Part shown: positions 8,214 through 15,940 of the stretch, piece after piece | How the letters are laid out: each line of letters begins with the position of its first letter | Position numbering within the stretch: position 1 is the stretch's first letter | DNA from: an uncultured Rhodobacterales bacterium | Lineage (GTDB): Bacteria; Pseudomonadota; Alphaproteobacteria; Rhodobacterales; Rhodobacteraceae | Assembly: GCA_903873585.1 (NCBI GenBank) | Contig: CAIQOV010000026.1 | Span: 62,001 to 126,000 of the forward strand | DNA: 64,000 nt | Direction of reading: 5' to 3' | Position numbers and translations under genes: made by a program | The notes under the pieces: model-generated | The model's input: only the letters and a program-made list of their open reading frames with translations | Told to the model about the DNA's origin: nothing | Database searches by the model: none

Positions 8214-8255
8214 ACCCCCCGCGCCGCCCTGAGTATTTAACCCAAGATGAAGGGG
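8214..8255 (+). repeat. dispersed GC-rich repeat, copy 1 (degenerate)
   Basis: A C-rich tract is followed by GAGTATTTAACCCAAGATGA and AGGGGC. It aligns with the copies at 32481-32535 and 61851-61906, which share a GC-rich palindrome, then GATATTT, then a short spacer and GTATGAAA. This copy has lost most of the palindrome. Confidence 0.55.
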
Positions 8256-8268
8256 CAGGCAGAAAAGA

Positions 8269-8297
8269 AAAAGCCCCACGGGTTGCGCGGGGCTTTT
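8269..8297 (-). terminator. intrinsic terminator of asd
   Basis: Reading leftward, AAAAGCCCC pairs with GGGGCTTTT around an 11-nt loop, followed by TCTTTTCT. It lies 20 bp beyond the asd stop codon. Confidence 0.85.
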
Positions 8298-8316
8298 GAT
8301 GCGGTGAGCGGTTGGA

Positions 8317-9339
8317 TCAGCCCTTTTTAAGCACTTTGTTGCCCAGAACTTCCGCGATTTGCACCGCATTCAGCGCTGCGCCTTTGCGCAGGTTGTCAGA
8401 TACGCACCACAGCGAAATGCCGTTTTCGACGGTGGAATCTTGGCGCACGCGGCTGATGTAGGTGGCATATTCGCCCACGCATTCGATCGGCGTGATGTAG
8501 CCGCCCTCTTCGCGCTTGTCGATCAACAGCACGCCGGGGGCCTCGCGCAGAATGTCTTGCGCTTCTTGCCAGTCAAGCGGTTCATCAAATTCGATGTTGA
8601 TCGCCTCGGAATGGCCGACAAACACCGGCACACGCACGCAGGTGGCGGTGACCTTGATCTTGGTGTCGAGGATCTTTTTCGTCTCGGCCACCATTTTCCA
8701 TTCTTCCTTGGTCGAACCATCGTCAAGGAAGACATCAATCTGCGGAATCACGTTGAAGGCGATTTGCTTGGGGAATTTCGACGGGGCCACTTCTTGACCG
8801 GGCACATAGATGCCTTTGGTCTGGCTCCACAGTTCATCAATGCCCTCTTTGCCGGCACCCGACACCGATTGATAGGTGCTGACGACAACGCGCTTGATGC
8901 GCGCACGGTCATGCAAGGGCTTCAGCGCCACAACCATCTGCGCGGTAGAGCAGTTGGGGTTGGCGATGATATTCTTGTTTTTATACATGAAAATCTGATC
9001 GGCGTTCACTTCAGGCACGATCAGCGGGATCTGAGGATCGTAGCGGTACAGCGAGGAATTGTCGATCACGATGCAACCCGCCGCCGCCGCTTTGGGCGCG
9101 TAGATCTTGGTTGCTTCCGACCCCACGGCGAACAAAGCAATGTCCCAGCCGGTGAAATCGAAGGTGTCGAGATCCTTGGTCTTGACGGTTTTCTCGCCAA
9201 AGCTGATTTCAGTACCCAGCGATTTTCGCGATGCCAGTGCGGCAATCTCGTCCACCGGGAACTCGCGCTCGGCGAGGATGTTCAGCATTTCGCGGCCCAC
9301 GTTGCCCGTGGCACCCGCGACGACGACCTTATAGCCCAT
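8317..9339 (-). CDS. asd: aspartate-semialdehyde dehydrogenase
   Basis: A 340-aa cytosolic enzyme that reduces L-aspartyl-4-phosphate to aspartate semialdehyde with NADPH. It feeds the lysine/diaminopimelate, threonine and methionine branches. The N-terminal Rossmann motif is VAGATGNVGREML. The catalytic Cys is C130 in NIIANPNCSTAQM. SVSGAGKEGIDEL and the C-terminal substrate-binding HSEAINIEF segment also match. Length is normal for the family. The start ATG follows AAAGGAGAACCCC, a strong ribosome site. It is monocistronic by appearance, ending in a clear intrinsic terminator. Confidence 0.97.
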   Translation of the reverse strand: MGYKVVVAGATGNVGREMLNILAEREFPVDEIAALASRKSLGTEISFGEKTVKTKDLDTFDFTGWDIALFAVGSEATKIYAPKAAAAGCIVIDNSSLYRYDPQIPLIVPEVNADQIFMYKNKNIIANPNCSTAQMVVALKPLHDRARIKRVVVSTYQSVSGAGKEGIDELWSQTKGIYVPGQEVAPSKFPKQIAFNVIPQIDVFLDDGSTKEEWKMVAETKKILDTKIKVTATCVRVPVFVGHSEAINIEFDEPLDWQEAQDILREAPGVLLIDKREEGGYITPIECVGEYATYISRVRQDSTVENGISLWCVSDNLRKGAALNAVQIAEVLGNKVLKKG

Positions 9340-9441
9340 CGGGGTTCTCCTTTACGTCAAGACAGCCCGTCAGGCGGGCTTCGCGGGCCTTAGCGCAGGA
9401 TGCGGGGGGGCGAAAGGGCCTATTGCGGCGGGGGCGGCAAT

Positions 9442-9477
9442 CTCCGCTTATGCGGGGGTTATTCCGCTAAAGCGGAG
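9442..9477. terminator. stem-loop at the 3' end of the GT29-like gene
   Basis: CTCCGCTT at 9442-9449 is complementary to AAGCGGAG at 9470-9477; a smaller CCGC/GCGG hairpin lies inside. The structure spans the stop codon of the leftward glycosyltransferase gene. There is no clean U-tract, so it could be a weak terminator or an mRNA-stabilising hairpin. Confidence 0.35.
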
Positions 9478-10091
9478 GGATTGGCTAGGCAAAACCGCTG
9501 ATCGCGGGCGAAAAGGGCGCTGACAAAGGCGCGTTCGGCTTGGAAGTTGTGGGGCACTTGTGCGGCGGTGCGGCGGCCTGACAACGAGAGCGAGGCGAAG
9601 AAGTCAAAGCCGTAGAGCGTGATTTTGGTGGCGGGCGAGCCGGCGAGCAGGTCTATCATCATCAGCCCTGTGGTCGGCGGGGCGTTGAGATGTGCCTTCA
9701 GGCGCTGATAGGTGTCGAGCGGGGGCAAGGCGAAGCCCTTTTGGGTTGCCATGGCCCAAGACAGGCGCTTGCGTTTGGGTGACATCCACAAAAGCAGTTT
9801 GGGGTTTAACTGGTGCAGGTGGGCGGCATTTAACGAGGTGGCGCAGGCCAACACATCGGTGCGCGTGCCGTGGCTTAGGGCATCGGGCATGGGCGCGCGG
9901 TTGAGGCGGATCACCAGATCAGCGGCGTCAATTGCGCCACCTTGGGCGGTGGCGCTTAGGCTTTGGGCATTGCCGACCAGCGCAATGTTGCCGTGCAATT
10001 GGTTCAAAACGGCGGCCAGTGGCAGGCCCAAGGTTGCAAGGGCGGCTTCGTTGCGCAAGGTGCGCGCCACGTAAAAGCCAAGCCGGTTCAC
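9459..10091 (-). CDS. glycosyltransferase family 29-like (sialyltransferase-like) protein
   Basis: A 210-aa protein with features of bacterial GT29-like enzymes: IALVGNAQSLSATAQGG (donor-nucleotide motif), DAADLVIRLNRAP, HGTRTDVLACATS, PPTTGLMMIDLLAG, ITLYGFDFFASLSLSG and VPHNFQAERAFV with the motif-III/VS His. GT29 enzymes transfer sialic acid from CMP donors; in Rhodobacteraceae the donor could be another CMP-ulosonic acid such as Kdo. It uses a GTG start overlapping the stop of the upstream GT4 gene (GTGA), so the two are coupled. A role in LPS or capsule assembly is inferred. Compared with eukaryotic GT29 it is short and has no membrane anchor. Confidence 0.75.
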   Translation of the reverse strand: MNRLGFYVARTLRNEAALATLGLPLAAVLNQLHGNIALVGNAQSLSATAQGGAIDAADLVIRLNRAPMPDALSHGTRTDVLACATSLNAAHLHQLNPKLLLWMSPKRKRLSWAMATQKGFALPPLDTYQRLKAHLNAPPTTGLMMIDLLAGSPATKITLYGFDFFASLSLSGRRTAAQVPHNFQAERAFVSALFARDQRFCLANPSALAE

Positions 10092-11137
10092 GGTGCTGCC
10101 AACATGTCACGGTAGATGGAAACGAGGGCGCGGGCCTCGCCCTCGATCTGGTGATTGGCCAGAATATGTGCGCGCGCGGCAAGGCCACCGGCGGCAAGGC
10201 GGGCGGGGTCATCGACCCAAGCTTCCAGCGCTTGAGTCAGGGCTGCGGCGTCATCGGGCGGCACAAGGGTGCCTGTTTCAGCCGTTAGCAGCGTTTCAAA
10301 CGCGCCGACCCGTGATGCCACCACAGGCACGCCGCAGGCCATCGCCTCTAGCGGGGTTAGGCCAAAGCCCTCCCAGCGGGCGGGGGCCACGAACAGGTTA
10401 AGCGCTTGGTAGTGGCGCACGACATCCTGCCACGGCAGTTCGCCTAAGAACAGCACGCGGTCTGCCACGCCAGCCGCCGTCAGACGTGCGATTTGGGCGG
10501 CGTGAAAGGCGCGGTTGTCATCGGTCACGCGGCCAGTGAAGATCACGCGCAGGTGGGGGCGGGCGGGCAAAAGGGCGCAGGCGGCTTCCACCAGCAGGTC
10601 AACGCCCTTTTGGGCGCGAATGCGGCCAAAGCAGCCTAGGATCACGGCGTCTTGTGGCAGGCCGAGGTCAGCGCGCAGTTTGGCGCGGTTTGGGGTAGGG
10701 TGGAAGACTTGGGTGTCAACGCCGTGCATCACCACGGTTGAGGGCACTTGCAGATAAGACTTTGCTTTGGCCGAAGTGGCCACAACCCGATCCATCGCGC
10801 TGATCAACCAACGCGTCAGCGGCTTGTGGTGGCGCTGTGCTGCCGAGGTGAACAACAGCCGCAGCTTGCGCCGCAAAACATGGCGCAAGATCAGCCCCAG
10901 CACCATTTCCGTATTGCGCCGCGCGTGCCACACGCGCCAGCGGTCGCGCCGCAAGAACGGCAACCGCCCGAGCGGCATATGCGGCAGATCGGGCGGCAAA
11001 CCCGGCCCTGTGGTGACAATGCCGATCATCTTGGCCTGCACCGGAATAAGCCGCACCACTGTGGCGGTGACGCCCGACAAGCGGCGTTTCAGGTTGGGGG
11101 CGATCACCTCGACCGGTCGCATTGTCATCAAAACCAT
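10088..11137 (-). CDS. GT4-family glycosyltransferase (LPS core type)
   Basis: A 349-aa GT-B fold enzyme. The C-terminal nucleotide-sugar domain carries LGCFGRIRAQKGVDLLVEA and the E-x7-E signature EGFGLTPLEAMACGVPVVAS. The N-terminal acceptor domain is basic (ILRHVLRRKLRLLF), consistent with peripheral inner-membrane association. The protein resembles LpsB-type core glycosyltransferases of alphaproteobacteria, though the transferred sugar cannot be assigned. The gene overlaps the downstream GT29-like gene by 4 nt. The start ATG at 11137 follows AAGAAGCG; alternative ATGs lie three and five codons in. Confidence 0.87.
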   Translation of the reverse strand: MVLMTMRPVEVIAPNLKRRLSGVTATVVRLIPVQAKMIGIVTTGPGLPPDLPHMPLGRLPFLRRDRWRVWHARRNTEMVLGLILRHVLRRKLRLLFTSAAQRHHKPLTRWLISAMDRVVATSAKAKSYLQVPSTVVMHGVDTQVFHPTPNRAKLRADLGLPQDAVILGCFGRIRAQKGVDLLVEAACALLPARPHLRVIFTGRVTDDNRAFHAAQIARLTAAGVADRVLFLGELPWQDVVRHYQALNLFVAPARWEGFGLTPLEAMACGVPVVASRVGAFETLLTAETGTLVPPDDAAALTQALEAWVDDPARLAAGGLAARAHILANHQIEGEARALVSIYRDMLAAP

Positions 11138-11167
11138 CGCTTCTTTTGGGCCAATGGCGTCAAACCC

Positions 11168-12403
11168 TTAGGCCGGTTGCAACGCCACGGGTCTTTCGCG
11201 GATGGGCAGATGGATCAGCGCTGAAAACGCGCCAACGCCGATGCCAATCCACCAAACCATCGTATAGCCGCCCGTCAAATCATACATCGCCCCGCCCAGC
11301 CAAACCCCCATAAACGAGCCCAACTGATGGCTTAGAAACACAAACCCATAAAGCGTGCCCATATAGCGCAGCCCGTACATATGCGCGACTAGGCCCGAGG
11401 TCAGTGGCACGGTCGCCAGCCACATCGACCCCATCACAGCCGAAAAGATCAAAACCGTGGTAGGGGTCATGGGGGTTGCGATGAACGCAATCGAGGCGAT
11501 GGTGCGCCCCGTGTAAATCGCCGCCAGCAGGTACTTTTTAGAATAGCGCTTGCCCAAGTAGCCCGCCAAGATCGACCCGCCGATGTTGAACAACCCGATC
11601 ACAGAAATGCTGATGGCCCCAAGGATCGAGGGCGTGGTGATCCCAAATCCTGCCAGCATCCCCGAAGGATCAATCGCGCCGCAGCGCTCGGTGATAAAGG
11701 CGGGGAAGTGGGCGGTTAGGAAGGCCAGTTGATAGCCGCAGGAAAAGAATCCCATAAAGATCATGGCATAAGACGGGTCTTTGAAAGCGCGCAGCAGCAC
11801 TGTGCCAAGGCTTTCTTGTAACTCTGCCTTCGATGCCATGGGCCGATCTTTCAAGAAGGGTAGGGCAAACAGGCTGAACAAGATTGCCACCGAAAAGATG
11901 CCAAACACCGTTTGCCAATGGTAATGGTGCAGCAAGACCTGCGCTGTTGGCGCGCCGATCACCTGCCCCATTGACCCAGCCGCCGTGGCAATGCCCAACG
12001 CCATGCTGCGGTTTTCGGGGCTAGAGGCGCGGCCCACGATGGCCAAGATCACGCCAAAGCCCGTGCCCGCTATGCCAAAGCCCACTAGAATTTCCAAGAG
12101 CTGCATGGTGCCCGGCGTGCTGGCATACCCGCTGAGCAGCAGGCCAAGCGCATACATCAAAGCCCCTGCGATGATCGCGCGCCTGTCGCCAAACCGTTCG
12201 GCCATTGCGCCAAAGATCGGCTGGCCTAGGCCCCAAGCCAAGTTTTGAATGGCAATCGCCATCGAAAAATCTGACCTTGGCCAGCCAAACTCACTCGCGA
12301 TGGGAATTTGAAACACGCCAAAACTGCCGCGCAGGGCAAAGCTTAGCATCAGCACCGCGCTGCCCGCGATAAGAACCGGAGTAAAGACCGAAGATTTCGT
12401 CAT
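11168..12403 (-). CDS. major facilitator superfamily transporter
   Basis: A 411-aa protein with 12 predicted membrane helices. The loop 2-3 motif is GAMAERFGDRRAII, and SMALGIATAAGSMGQVIGAP is the helix-5 antiporter-like motif region. Acid residues follow helix 6 (LKDRPMASKAELQ). The overall pattern resembles the oxalate/formate-antiporter-like and monocarboxylate branches of MFS, so a small organic anion is a reasonable guess. No neighbouring enzyme indicates the substrate. It is separated by 31 bp from the GT4 gene and transcribed in the same direction, so it may precede it in an operon. Confidence 0.85.
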   Translation of the reverse strand: MTKSSVFTPVLIAGSAVLMLSFALRGSFGVFQIPIASEFGWPRSDFSMAIAIQNLAWGLGQPIFGAMAERFGDRRAIIAGALMYALGLLLSGYASTPGTMQLLEILVGFGIAGTGFGVILAIVGRASSPENRSMALGIATAAGSMGQVIGAPTAQVLLHHYHWQTVFGIFSVAILFSLFALPFLKDRPMASKAELQESLGTVLLRAFKDPSYAMIFMGFFSCGYQLAFLTAHFPAFITERCGAIDPSGMLAGFGITTPSILGAISISVIGLFNIGGSILAGYLGKRYSKKYLLAAIYTGRTIASIAFIATPMTPTTVLIFSAVMGSMWLATVPLTSGLVAHMYGLRYMGTLYGFVFLSHQLGSFMGVWLGGAMYDLTGGYTMVWWIGIGVGAFSALIHLPIRERPVALQPA

Positions 12404-12464
12404 CGCGCACCTGCGTTAAGTTGCGCGCACCTTCGCGCCAAGCCCCTGTCGCGTCAACGCGAAT

Positions 12465-13265
12465 TCAGCGGGTGGTCACAGACCTTGGCCCGCATTCGGG
12501 GCATTCCACCCCTGCCGCCATGGGATGCCCACAGGTCCAGCACATTTGCGCGCTGCCTTGTTTCAGCCCATGGCCCACGGCCACGCGGTGATCGAAGACA
12601 AAGCATTCGCCCTGCCACAGGCTTTCGGGTTCGGGGATTTCTTCCAGATATTTCAACACGCCACCTTGCAGGTGAAACACCTCTGACACGCCTTGGCCCA
12701 GCAGATAGTTGGTCGATTTTTCGCAGCGGATGCCACCCGTGCAAAACATCGCAATCCGCTTGCCCGCGAATTTATGTTGGTTTTCCTGCCACCACGCCGG
12801 AAACTCACGGAAGGTCGAGGTGCCAGGATCAATCGCGCCTTCAAAGGTGCCGATAGAGATTTCGTAGGCATTGCGCGTGTCAATCACCGCCACATCGGGC
12901 GCTTGGATCAAGGCGTTCCAATCTTGCGGCGCCACATGGCGGCCCACGCGGGCCAAAGGGTCAACTCCCGCCACGCCCAGCGTGACGATTTCGGGTTTTA
13001 TGCGCACCTTCATGCGCACGAAGGGCATTTTGTCGGCGTGGCTTTCTTTCCACACCAACCCGTCGCAACCCGGAAGGGCGCGGATATGGGCTAGGATGGC
13101 GTCAATCCCTTCACGACTGCCCGCAATCGTGCCGTTGATGCCCTCTGTCGCCAAAAGCAGCGTGCCCATGATGCCTTGGGCCTTGGCCAAATCAAACAAC
13201 GGCCCGCGCAACGCTTGCGGGTCGGCGAAGGGGGTGAAGTGGTACAGGGCGGCGACGGTGATCAT
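12465..13265 (-). CDS. trhO: tRNA uridine(34) hydroxylase (rhodanese-like)
   Basis: A 266-aa YceA/TrhO protein that makes 5-hydroxyuridine at tRNA position 34 without prephenate. An N-terminal acylphosphatase-like domain (LATEGINGTIAGSREGID) precedes a rhodanese domain with VIDTRNAYE and the active Cys loop FCTGGIRCEKS (C175, C181). The C-terminal tail has a four-Cys group (CWTCGHP and VECPECG) that looks like a zinc site, as in several alphaproteobacterial members. It is divergent from pncA with 91 bp between starts. Function by family; not inferable from context. Confidence 0.92.
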   Translation of the reverse strand: MITVAALYHFTPFADPQALRGPLFDLAKAQGIMGTLLLATEGINGTIAGSREGIDAILAHIRALPGCDGLVWKESHADKMPFVRMKVRIKPEIVTLGVAGVDPLARVGRHVAPQDWNALIQAPDVAVIDTRNAYEISIGTFEGAIDPGTSTFREFPAWWQENQHKFAGKRIAMFCTGGIRCEKSTNYLLGQGVSEVFHLQGGVLKYLEEIPEPESLWQGECFVFDHRVAVGHGLKQGSAQMCWTCGHPMAAGVECPECGPRSVTTR

Positions 13266-13356
13266 GGCAGCGCATTAGGCCCAAAAGGCGGGTAAACTCA
13301 ACCCCCGCTTGACGCTTTGGGGGGGGATGCCTAGCTAGACCCAGACGGAGGTTCCC

Positions 13357-13962
13357 ATGCGCCCAGCCAACCAAGCCCTGATCGTGATCGACGTGCAGAA
13401 TGATTTCTGCCCCGGTGGTGCTTTGGCCGTGGCCCAAGGCGATGCGATCATTCCGCAGATCAACGCACTGATGGGGCAGTTTCAAACCGTGGTGCTGACG
13501 CAAGATTGGCATCCTGCCGATCACAGCTCTTTCGCCGCAAACCACGCCGGTGCTGCACCCTTTTCCACTGTGCAAATGCCCTACGGTGCGCAAACCCTGT
13601 GGCCCAGCCATTGCGTGCAGGGCACCAAGGGGGCCGAGTTTCACCCCGCGTTGCGCAGCGATCTGGCGCAACTGGTGCTCCGCAAAGGCTTTCGCGCTGG
13701 GATCGACAGCTATTCCGCCCTGTTTGAGAATGACAAGACCACCCCCACCGGCCTTGACGGCTACCTGCGCGCGCGGGGAGTTACGGGGCTAACGCTGGTG
13801 GGGCTTGCGACTGATTACTGCGTGGCGTTTTCAGCCCTTGATGCGGTGGCAAAGGGCTTTGACGTGACAGTGCTGCAAGACGCCTGCCGCGCGATTGATC
13901 TGGACGGCTCGCTTGCCCGCCAGAAGCAGGCGATGGCGGCGGCTGGCGTTGTGCTGGCCTAA
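13357..13962 (+). CDS. pncA: nicotinamidase
   Basis: A 201-aa isochorismatase-fold hydrolase converting nicotinamide to nicotinic acid for NAD salvage. The catalytic triad is visible: D12 in IVIDVQNDFCPGG, K110 in LRKGF and C155 in LATDYCVAF. Metal ligands D50, H52 and H56 lie in TQDWHPADHSSF. Length is typical. GGAGG lies six bases before the ATG. The next gene on the strand is pncB, the following step of the same pathway, 91 bp downstream with a possible promoter of its own. Confidence 0.96.
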   Translation: MRPANQALIVIDVQNDFCPGGALAVAQGDAIIPQINALMGQFQTVVLTQDWHPADHSSFAANHAGAAPFSTVQMPYGAQTLWPSHCVQGTKGAEFHPALRSDLAQLVLRKGFRAGIDSYSALFENDKTTPTGLDGYLRARGVTGLTLVGLATDYCVAFSALDAVAKGFDVTVLQDACRAIDLDGSLARQKQAMAAAGVVLA

Positions 13963-14001
13963 ATTGCGCCGGATTATAACGCTTTAGGCTGCGATGGACC
14001 T

Positions 14002-14031
14002 TTGACCTTTCCGCGCGCTTGCTGGCATAGT
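14002..14031 (+). promoter_or_regulatory. possible sigma-70-type promoter of pncB
   Basis: TTGACC and CATAGT are separated by 18 bp in the pncA-pncB gap, ending 22 bp before the pncB start. Base match is reasonable for a GC-rich alphaproteobacterium; there is no further support. Confidence 0.35.
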
Positions 14032-14053
14032 CCGCGCGATAAGGAGCGCTGCA

Positions 14054-15346
14054 ATGGTTGATCTTGCGACACGGGTGTGGAATCACCGCTGGAAAATTGA
14101 CCCGATTGTGCGGTCTTTGATCGACACCGACTTTTACAAGCTGTTGATGTGCCAATCCATCTTTCGCAACCGCCGCGACACCACGGTGGAATTCAGCCTG
14201 ATCAACCGCAGCCCGAAAATCCGTCTTGCAGAACTGGTGGACGAGGGCGAGTTGCGCGAGCAGTTGGATCATGTGCGATCTTTGTCGCTGTCGCGCGGCG
14301 AAAGCACGTGGCTGCGTGGCAATATGTTTTACGGCAAACGCCAGATGTTCCGCCCCGATTTCATGGAATGGTTCGAAGGCTTTCGCCTGCCGCCCTATCA
14401 TCTGGAAAAGCGCGATGGCCAATATGAGCTGACCTTTGAAGGCGCTTGGCACGAGGTGATGTTGTGGGAAATTCCCGCCCTTGCCGTGCTGATGGAACTG
14501 CGCGGTCGTGCCGTCTTGCAAAAGCTGGGGCGGTTTGAGCTGGAAGTGCTGTATGCCCGCGCCATGACCAAGCTGTGGGAAAAGATCACCCGCTTGCGCG
14601 CGATTGACGGGCTGCGCATCGCCGATTTCGGCACCCGTCGCAGGCACTCGTTCCTGTGGCAGGATTGGTCGGTGCAAGCGATGATGGAGGGGCTTGAGAA
14701 CCGCTTCACCGGAACCTCAAACTGCCTAATCGCGCAGCGCCGCGATATTGAAGCCATCGGCACAAACGCCCACGAACTGCCGATGGTCTATGCCGCCTTG
14801 GCCGAAAATGATGAGGATTTGGCCCGCACGCCTTACCAAGTGATGGCCGATTGGCAAGACGAACACGATGGCAACCTGCGCATCATTCTGCCCGATACTT
14901 TTGGCACCGAAGGCTTCCTGAAACGCGCGCCCGACTGGTTGGCATCTTGGACGGGTATTCGCGTTGATAGCGGCGATCCGGCCCGTGCGGCGGAAGTGGC
15001 GATCAAATGGTGGGCGGAAAAAGGCGAAGACCCGCGCCAAAAGCTGGTCATATTCTCGGACGGGTTGGATGTGGGCAAGATCGAAGACCTGCACCGCCAA
15101 TTTGTCGGCCGCATCAAAGTGTCGTTTGGCTGGGGCACGATGCTGACCAATGATTTCAGCGGCTTGGCCGATTCTGATGCGCTGGCGCCGTTTTCCTTGG
15201 TGTGCAAAGCCGTGGCGGCTAATGGGCGGCCTACAGTGAAATTGTCTGACAACCCCAACAAGGCCATGGGCCCCGCTGACCAGATCGAACGCTATAAACG
15301 GGTGTTCGGGGTTGGAGCGCAGCAGGGGCAAGACGTGATCGTGTGA
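14054..15346 (+). CDS. pncB: nicotinate phosphoribosyltransferase
   Basis: A 430-aa enzyme that joins nicotinate to PRPP, with ATP, to give nicotinate mononucleotide. Signature segments are LIDTDFYKLLMCQSIF at the N-terminus, DFGTRRRHSFLWQ (phosphoribosyl binding and regulatory His), FTGTSNCLIAQRRDIEAIGT, WTGIRVDSGDP and VSFGWGTMLTND. The last is the type-II phosphoribosyltransferase phosphate loop region. AAGGAG precedes the ATG by eight bases. With pncA it forms the Preiss-Handler entry from nicotinamide. Its TGA is directly followed by the stop of convergent arfB, with no base between. Confidence 0.96.
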   Translation: MVDLATRVWNHRWKIDPIVRSLIDTDFYKLLMCQSIFRNRRDTTVEFSLINRSPKIRLAELVDEGELREQLDHVRSLSLSRGESTWLRGNMFYGKRQMFRPDFMEWFEGFRLPPYHLEKRDGQYELTFEGAWHEVMLWEIPALAVLMELRGRAVLQKLGRFELEVLYARAMTKLWEKITRLRAIDGLRIADFGTRRRHSFLWQDWSVQAMMEGLENRFTGTSNCLIAQRRDIEAIGTNAHELPMVYAALAENDEDLARTPYQVMADWQDEHDGNLRIILPDTFGTEGFLKRAPDWLASWTGIRVDSGDPARAAEVAIKWWAEKGEDPRQKLVIFSDGLDVGKIEDLHRQFVGRIKVSFGWGTMLTNDFSGLADSDALAPFSLVCKAVAANGRPTVKLSDNPNKAMGPADQIERYKRVFGVGAQQGQDVIV

Positions 15347-15769
15347 TCACTCTTCGTCTTCGGGCGTTTGGCGGCCATCTTTCACCGCGCTGCGCACCTT
15401 TTTGGCGACCAACCGGCGTTGAATGCTGCCATATGTCGGCTTGGTCGCCAGCCGCCGTTTGGGGGCAATCAGCGCTTGGCGAATCATCTCGACCAGCCGT
15501 TCGCGCGCCAATTCGCGGTTTTGCGCCTGACTGCGGGTTTCTTCCGCCTGAATGACAATCGCGCCTTCATTCGTCCACCGCCGCCCTGCCAGCCGTTTCA
15601 GGCGGGCTTTCACGGCGGGGGTCAGGTTTGGCGAGCGTTCCGCTTCAAACCGCAGCTCTACCGCAGTTGAGACTTTGTTAACGTTCTGCCCACCAGGGCC
15701 AGAGGCGCGGACGAATTGTTCGCTCAACTCCCAGTCGGCGATCTGGATCGTGTCGGTGATGTGCAGCAT
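15347..15769 (-). CDS. arfB: alternative ribosome-rescue factor / peptidyl-tRNA hydrolase
   Basis: A 140-aa class-I release-factor-like protein that hydrolyses peptidyl-tRNA on ribosomes stalled without a stop codon. The GGQ motif is at residues 26-28 in VRASGPGGQNVNKVSTAVEL. The C-terminal tail is basic (KRRLATKPTYGSIQRRLVAKK), as expected for insertion into the empty mRNA channel. There are no codon-recognition domains, as in ArfB/YaeJ. The start is only 19 bp beyond a terminator hairpin that ends a structured leader on the same strand. Expression therefore probably depends on readthrough of that terminator. The ribosome site GGCGAAG is weak. Confidence 0.94.
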   Translation of the reverse strand: MLHITDTIQIADWELSEQFVRASGPGGQNVNKVSTAVELRFEAERSPNLTPAVKARLKRLAGRRWTNEGAIVIQAEETRSQAQNRELARERLVEMIRQALIAPKRRLATKPTYGSIQRRLVAKKVRSAVKDGRQTPEDEE

Positions 15770-15788
15770 GTCGCTTCGCCATAAGAGA

Positions 15789-15813
15789 AAGGGTCGCCTA
15801 AGCGGCGACCCTT
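15789..15813 (-). terminator. intrinsic terminator/attenuator between leader and arfB
   Basis: AAGGGTCGCC and GGCGACCCTT form a perfect 10-bp stem around a 5-nt loop, followed leftward by TCTCTTAT. It sits just before the arfB start and after the leader ORF, so it looks like an attenuator. The U-run is short and interrupted. Confidence 0.75.
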
Positions 15814-15883
15814 CCCGAGTTCCAAGGAGATGGGCCAGTTAGGGCATCCATCCAACCTGTGGCCGTTTACCAAGGGGCTGCCC

Positions 15884-15940
15884 TTAGAAAACGAAACCTC
15901 CGGCTGTCCCGACACCTCTCTCCAATATCACTCTAGACAC
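15884..15940 (-). CDS. 18-codon leader ORF upstream of arfB
   Basis: GTG at 15938-15940 opens a frame of 18 codons, MSRVILERGVGTAGGFVF, ending with TAA. It is preceded by AAAGGAGGTGA, almost the full complement of the 16S rRNA 3' end, at seven bases spacing. This is the strongest ribosome site I noticed in the window. The peptide resembles no protein I know. Its position before a hairpin and terminator suggests that the act of translation matters more than the product. It could also be a chance frame inside a non-coding RNA. Confidence 0.5.
   Translation of the reverse strand: MSRVILERGVGTAGGFVF

Larger units (their letters stand above)
7936..8316. other. 381-bp intergenic region
   Basis: No convincing gene is present; short open frames lack ribosome sites and recognisable protein sequence. 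The region holds the inverted repeat at 7996-8011, a degenerate copy of a dispersed GC-rich repeat at about 8214-8255, and the terminator of asd at 8269-8297. Confidence 0.6.

Noticed and set aside
8032-8232. 66-codon frame in the intergenic region before asd
   Set aside because: No ribosome site, improbable composition, and overlap with a repeat element.
15724-15915. 63-codon minus-strand frame crossing the arfB terminator
   Set aside because: It reads through the terminator stem and into arfB out of frame; less likely than the 18-codon ORF, though not fully excluded.
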